Shown in pieces: positions 61,324-64,000 of a stretch of 64,000 nucleotides of DNA. Positions within the stretch are counted from its first letter, which is position 1. Each line of letters opens with the position of its first letter. The position numbers were made by a program, and so were the translations under genes. Under the pieces are notes generated by a model. It was not told the origin of the DNA. It worked only from the letters and a program-made list of their open reading frames with translations, and did no database searches. This DNA is from Plantago elongata (taxonomy: Eukaryota; Streptophyta; Magnoliopsida; Lamiales; Plantaginaceae): assembly GCA_036897095.1 (NCBI GenBank), contig JAYMSP010000153.1, forward strand, positions 1-64,000. Reading direction: 5' to 3'.

Positions 61324-62955
61324 ATGTCGTCGAGCGAACAGGTTCGAGCATCGCACATACTGATCAAGCACGAAGGATCACGCCGAAAGTCCTCCTGGAA
61401 GGATCCCGATGGCCGCCGCATCTCCACCACCACCAAAGAAACCGCCGTCTCTCAACTTCAATCCCTCCGCGACGATATCCTCGCCGGTAAATCCAGCTTC
61501 GACGACGTTGCTTCTCGTATCTCCGATTGCAGCTCCGCCAAGCGCGGTGGAGACCTTGGTATATTTCGATTCTGTTCTGATCTGATCTGATCTTCGTAGC
61601 GACTTTAGTTTATCCTGATCTGATTGTTAGGTTTTCTTGTGTTTGGAGCTGATTTCGATTCAGCTAGATTGATTTGTGTTGTATGAAATGAATCGCCTGT
61701 TTAAGTAAGTGAGTGATCTAGTAGATACAGTCGCGTAACAATCGTTTATGCACTTCGTTAAGTCAGCTTATCGATGATGATGATGTTACTGCTAGAGTCT
61801 AAGATCGTAAGCCGGAGAATGTTTGGTGATGTTGTTTTTAGTTCAGTTGAATAGTGTGTTAATGCATTATGATGAGTAAGATTGCAAACAAGCTACTGTA
61901 CTAGTAATCGCCTTAGATTGATTTGTGTTGTATGAAATGAAACACCTATTGTAAGTAAGTGAGTGATCTAGTAGATACAGTCGTGTAAAAATCGTTTACC
62001 TATGCACTTCATCAAGTCAGCTTATCAATGATGATGTATTTGCTAGAGTCTAAGATCGTAAGCTGCAGCTTATCAATGATGATGTATTTGCTAGAGTCTA
62101 AGATTGTAAGCTGGATACTTCGATGTTTGGTAATGTTGATTTACAGTTCAGTTGAATAGTATGTTAATGCATCATGATGAGTAAGATCGCAAACAAACTA
62201 CTGTACCAATAATCACCTTAGATTGATTTGTATTGTATGAAATGAGTCGCCTACTCATAAGTGAGTGATGTAGTAGGTATGCTAGCATCTAGTCAGTTCA
62301 GTTGAATCGTATGTTAATACATTATGGTGAGTAAGATTGATTGTACACACAAACTATTTTATCAGTCACTTACTATATTGGTTTGTTGTATAAAATGAAC
62401 TGTCTAATTGTAAGTCAGTGATCTAATGTAGAACTGTCTACTTATTTAGCTTCTTGGCTTACTCATTATCTATTGTAACTTGTATCTCACCATCTTCTTT
62501 AAAATGGTATACTTATATGGACTAACCCTCCAACCACCTTTTTGTTCCTTGGAGGAGAATTTTTATAGCATCAATGAATTTGTTTTTGTGTCTATGTGGA
62601 GGTGCTATCTATTTTCCACTATTTTTTAAGTTGCTACTGGCATGTTGCGGCCTAAATGATCCTAAAAGTGTCGTCTGACATCTGTATTTCTCATATTCAC
62701 TTGTCAATTTTATGATCATCGGCTCTCACATACTGCTGGCTCTGCCAATTTGGTTACAAGATTGTTGACTTCCAATACGTATATTTGAGTTCTTGGTGTT
62801 GGGAATCTAATCAATCTGTTCTTTTCTTAGGTCCCTTTGGTCGTGGTCAGATGCAGAAACCATTTGAAGATGCAACTTATGCTTTGAAAGTTGGTGAAAT
62901 TAGCGACATTATTGATACTGATAGTGGTGCTCACATAATCATGAGGACTGCTTAG
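61324..62955 (+). CDS. PIN1: PIN1-type peptidyl-prolyl cis-trans isomerase (parvulin, no WW domain), 2 exons, 119 aa
   Basis: It isomerises phospho-Ser/Thr-Pro bonds, altering phosphoprotein shape; plant PIN1 acts in flowering-time and auxin-transport regulation. Exons: 61324-61558 and 62831-62955, GT-AG, in frame. The length equals that of remembered Arabidopsis PIN1At (119), which also lacks the WW domain of animal Pin1. Catalytic landmarks: His11 in RASHILIKH, the basic phosphate-binding loop Lys15/Arg20/Arg21 ([13 protein letters not shown]), Cys69 in [13 protein letters not shown], the [13 protein letters not shown] block, and His113 in [10 protein letters not shown] at the C-terminus. 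The ORF opens 27 bases earlier at 61297, but [16 protein letters not shown] is the conserved start. The 1.27-kb intron contains a tandem array. Confidence 0.96.
61666..62420. repeat. Tandem array of decayed units of about 150-305 bp in the PIN1 intron
   Basis: Units begin AGATTGATTTGTGTTGTATG at 61666, 61915 and 62220, and a fainter one near 62373 (ATATTGGTTTGTTGTATAAA). Each carries GTAAGTGAGTGATCTAGTAG or a relative, TAGAGTCTAAGATCGTAAGC, and GTTAATGCATTATGATGAGT. Nested inside unit 2, 48 bp are duplicated head to tail (62018-62065 and 62066-62113) with one mismatch. The acceptor and donor of the intron are outside the array. Confidence 0.85.
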
Positions 62956-64000
62956 CATTGACTCTTGATTTGCTGAAGACAGGATGCATATTTGCAATTC
63001 TAATTACCTGCCAATGAAGACCTTATGCTCTCTTTACCACCGACTCTTTATACAGCCTTGATTTCGTGCTCTAGAACTTCTGTTTTTGCAAGAAGTATGG
63101 TGAAATTTCTGTGTGCACTAATAAGTCCTCTGTGAAGATTGAATCAAAGATTCAGGCTCCTTGTAGATTTGCTGAAATATGGTTGTTTACCATTCTTGTT
63201 TCGCTTCACAGTATGTACTCACTCGTTTAATCGACTATTTCACTGATAGTTATGCTGAACTCTTTTTTGCAACCGTGTGTATTTTGGTCCTGTTATTATC
63301 TCAACGGGCCTGCCTTTGATCACCTGGATTTCATTGTTTTCCATCATTTAGTTAGATTTACATTGCATGCTCTACGTCACTTGGAAAAATGATTTAAAAA
63401 CACTTATTCTAATAAATGTGAGTTATTTTCAATCACAAAATCTTGTAAATCTGTTCTGTACAAGACCTTTACTTAATGTTAAAGTGTTTACAATATCATG
63501 CTTTTATTTTAGGTTTTACATTCTATACTTGTGACTAATCTGGTCGAACTATTATTTTGGGGCGGATTCACAATGTTCGTACTCAAGAACTTTTCTACGT
63601 AAGTTAAACCCATTACCGCTGAAGCTAACAGTTGTTATTACCAACCTTTCAATCTATAGGAATTTCTATTTGACTGGCAATTTTCATTAGTTAGCCCAAT
63701 TAATGAGTTCAAAGTAAGGCCCCATGATCAGGAAACGCAACTGCGAATATAAAAGGTTTTAAATCCTCATTAGGAGTCCGAACTACTTATAACAGCAGAT
63801 AACCTAAAACTCATCCAATATCTTGCTAAGTGAATCTCTTATGCTATATCCGAGTTTATCTCTACTTAGTCTTCTTAGGATTCCTAACTACTTCGTACTT
63901 ATTGAACCTGTCACTCTTATGTCCAAGTACCATTGGTGTTTCAGTTCATCATCAAAATGCTTCTAGTTGGCCCATCCTTACCTGGCGTATCAGTTGAACA
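62956..64000. other. 3' flank of PIN1, no gene seen
   Basis: It contains the PIN1 3' UTR followed by AT-rich DNA with no ORF of note to the window edge. Confidence 0.55.

Noticed and set aside
1-64000. CRISPR arrays, rRNA genes, intact tRNA genes and organelle DNA insertions
   Set aside because: I looked for regular spacer arrays, rRNA words and full cloverleaf tRNAs with paired arms and saw none; only degraded tRNA-like SINE heads are present.

Overview
This is nuclear DNA of a flowering plant, almost certainly a eudicot: multi-exon genes with GT-AG introns, AT-rich intergenic DNA, SAUR and F-box genes, a plant NLR, a plastid-type RbfA, and Stowaway, Tourist, hAT and SINE debris. The NLR N-terminus, beginning MAYNLQSLIQIL, is of a type I associate with Lamiales (inference from memory). 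No bacterial, viral or organellar genome segment is present.

Layout. (1) 1-2.8 kb: the first 65 codons of an NLR on the minus strand, running off the left edge, then repeat-rich DNA with a 446-bp tandem duplication. (2) 4.0-9.6 kb: a SAUR cluster made by duplication of a two-gene unit (A1-B1, A2-B2), with a broken F-box gene between the copies. (3) 10.9-17.3 kb: a 12-exon pectin acetylesterase gene. (4) 17.9-26.7 kb, minus strand: an 18-exon CPSF100 (CPSF2) gene, reconstructed as 740 residues, convergent with the esterase. (5) 28.4-30.8 kb: a YEATS-domain GAS41/YAF9-type gene of six exons. (6) 30.8-45.2 kb: about 14 kb with no supportable gene, holding MITEs, SINEs, hAT-like remnants and a TA microsatellite. 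(7) 45.2-51.4 kb: a SAUR50-like gene (plus) and a SAUR49/52-like gene (minus). (8) 56.5-59.2 kb: RbfA-like gene of three exons, with a GC-AG first intron. (9) 61.3-63.0 kb: a WW-less PIN1-type parvulin of two exons, with a tandem array in its intron.

The genes fall into three groups: auxin/growth-related cell expansion and wall remodelling (six SAURs, pectin acetylesterase), nuclear gene expression (CPSF100, YEATS protein, PIN1) and plastid ribosome maturation (RbfA). They form no operon-like pathway. The gene order (YEATS - SAUR10/50 clade - SAUR49-like - RbfA - PIN1) looks like a merged version of two Arabidopsis neighbourhoods recalled from memory (At2g18000-18040 and At4g34730-34810), so it is probably an old conserved block. 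I see no previously undescribed biological system. The most useful items are the recent SAUR unit duplication, the non-canonical RbfA intron, the intron tandem arrays, a small tRNA-like SINE family and a family of related MITE ends. Exon boundaries were placed by hand from reading frame, splice consensus and remembered family sequences.
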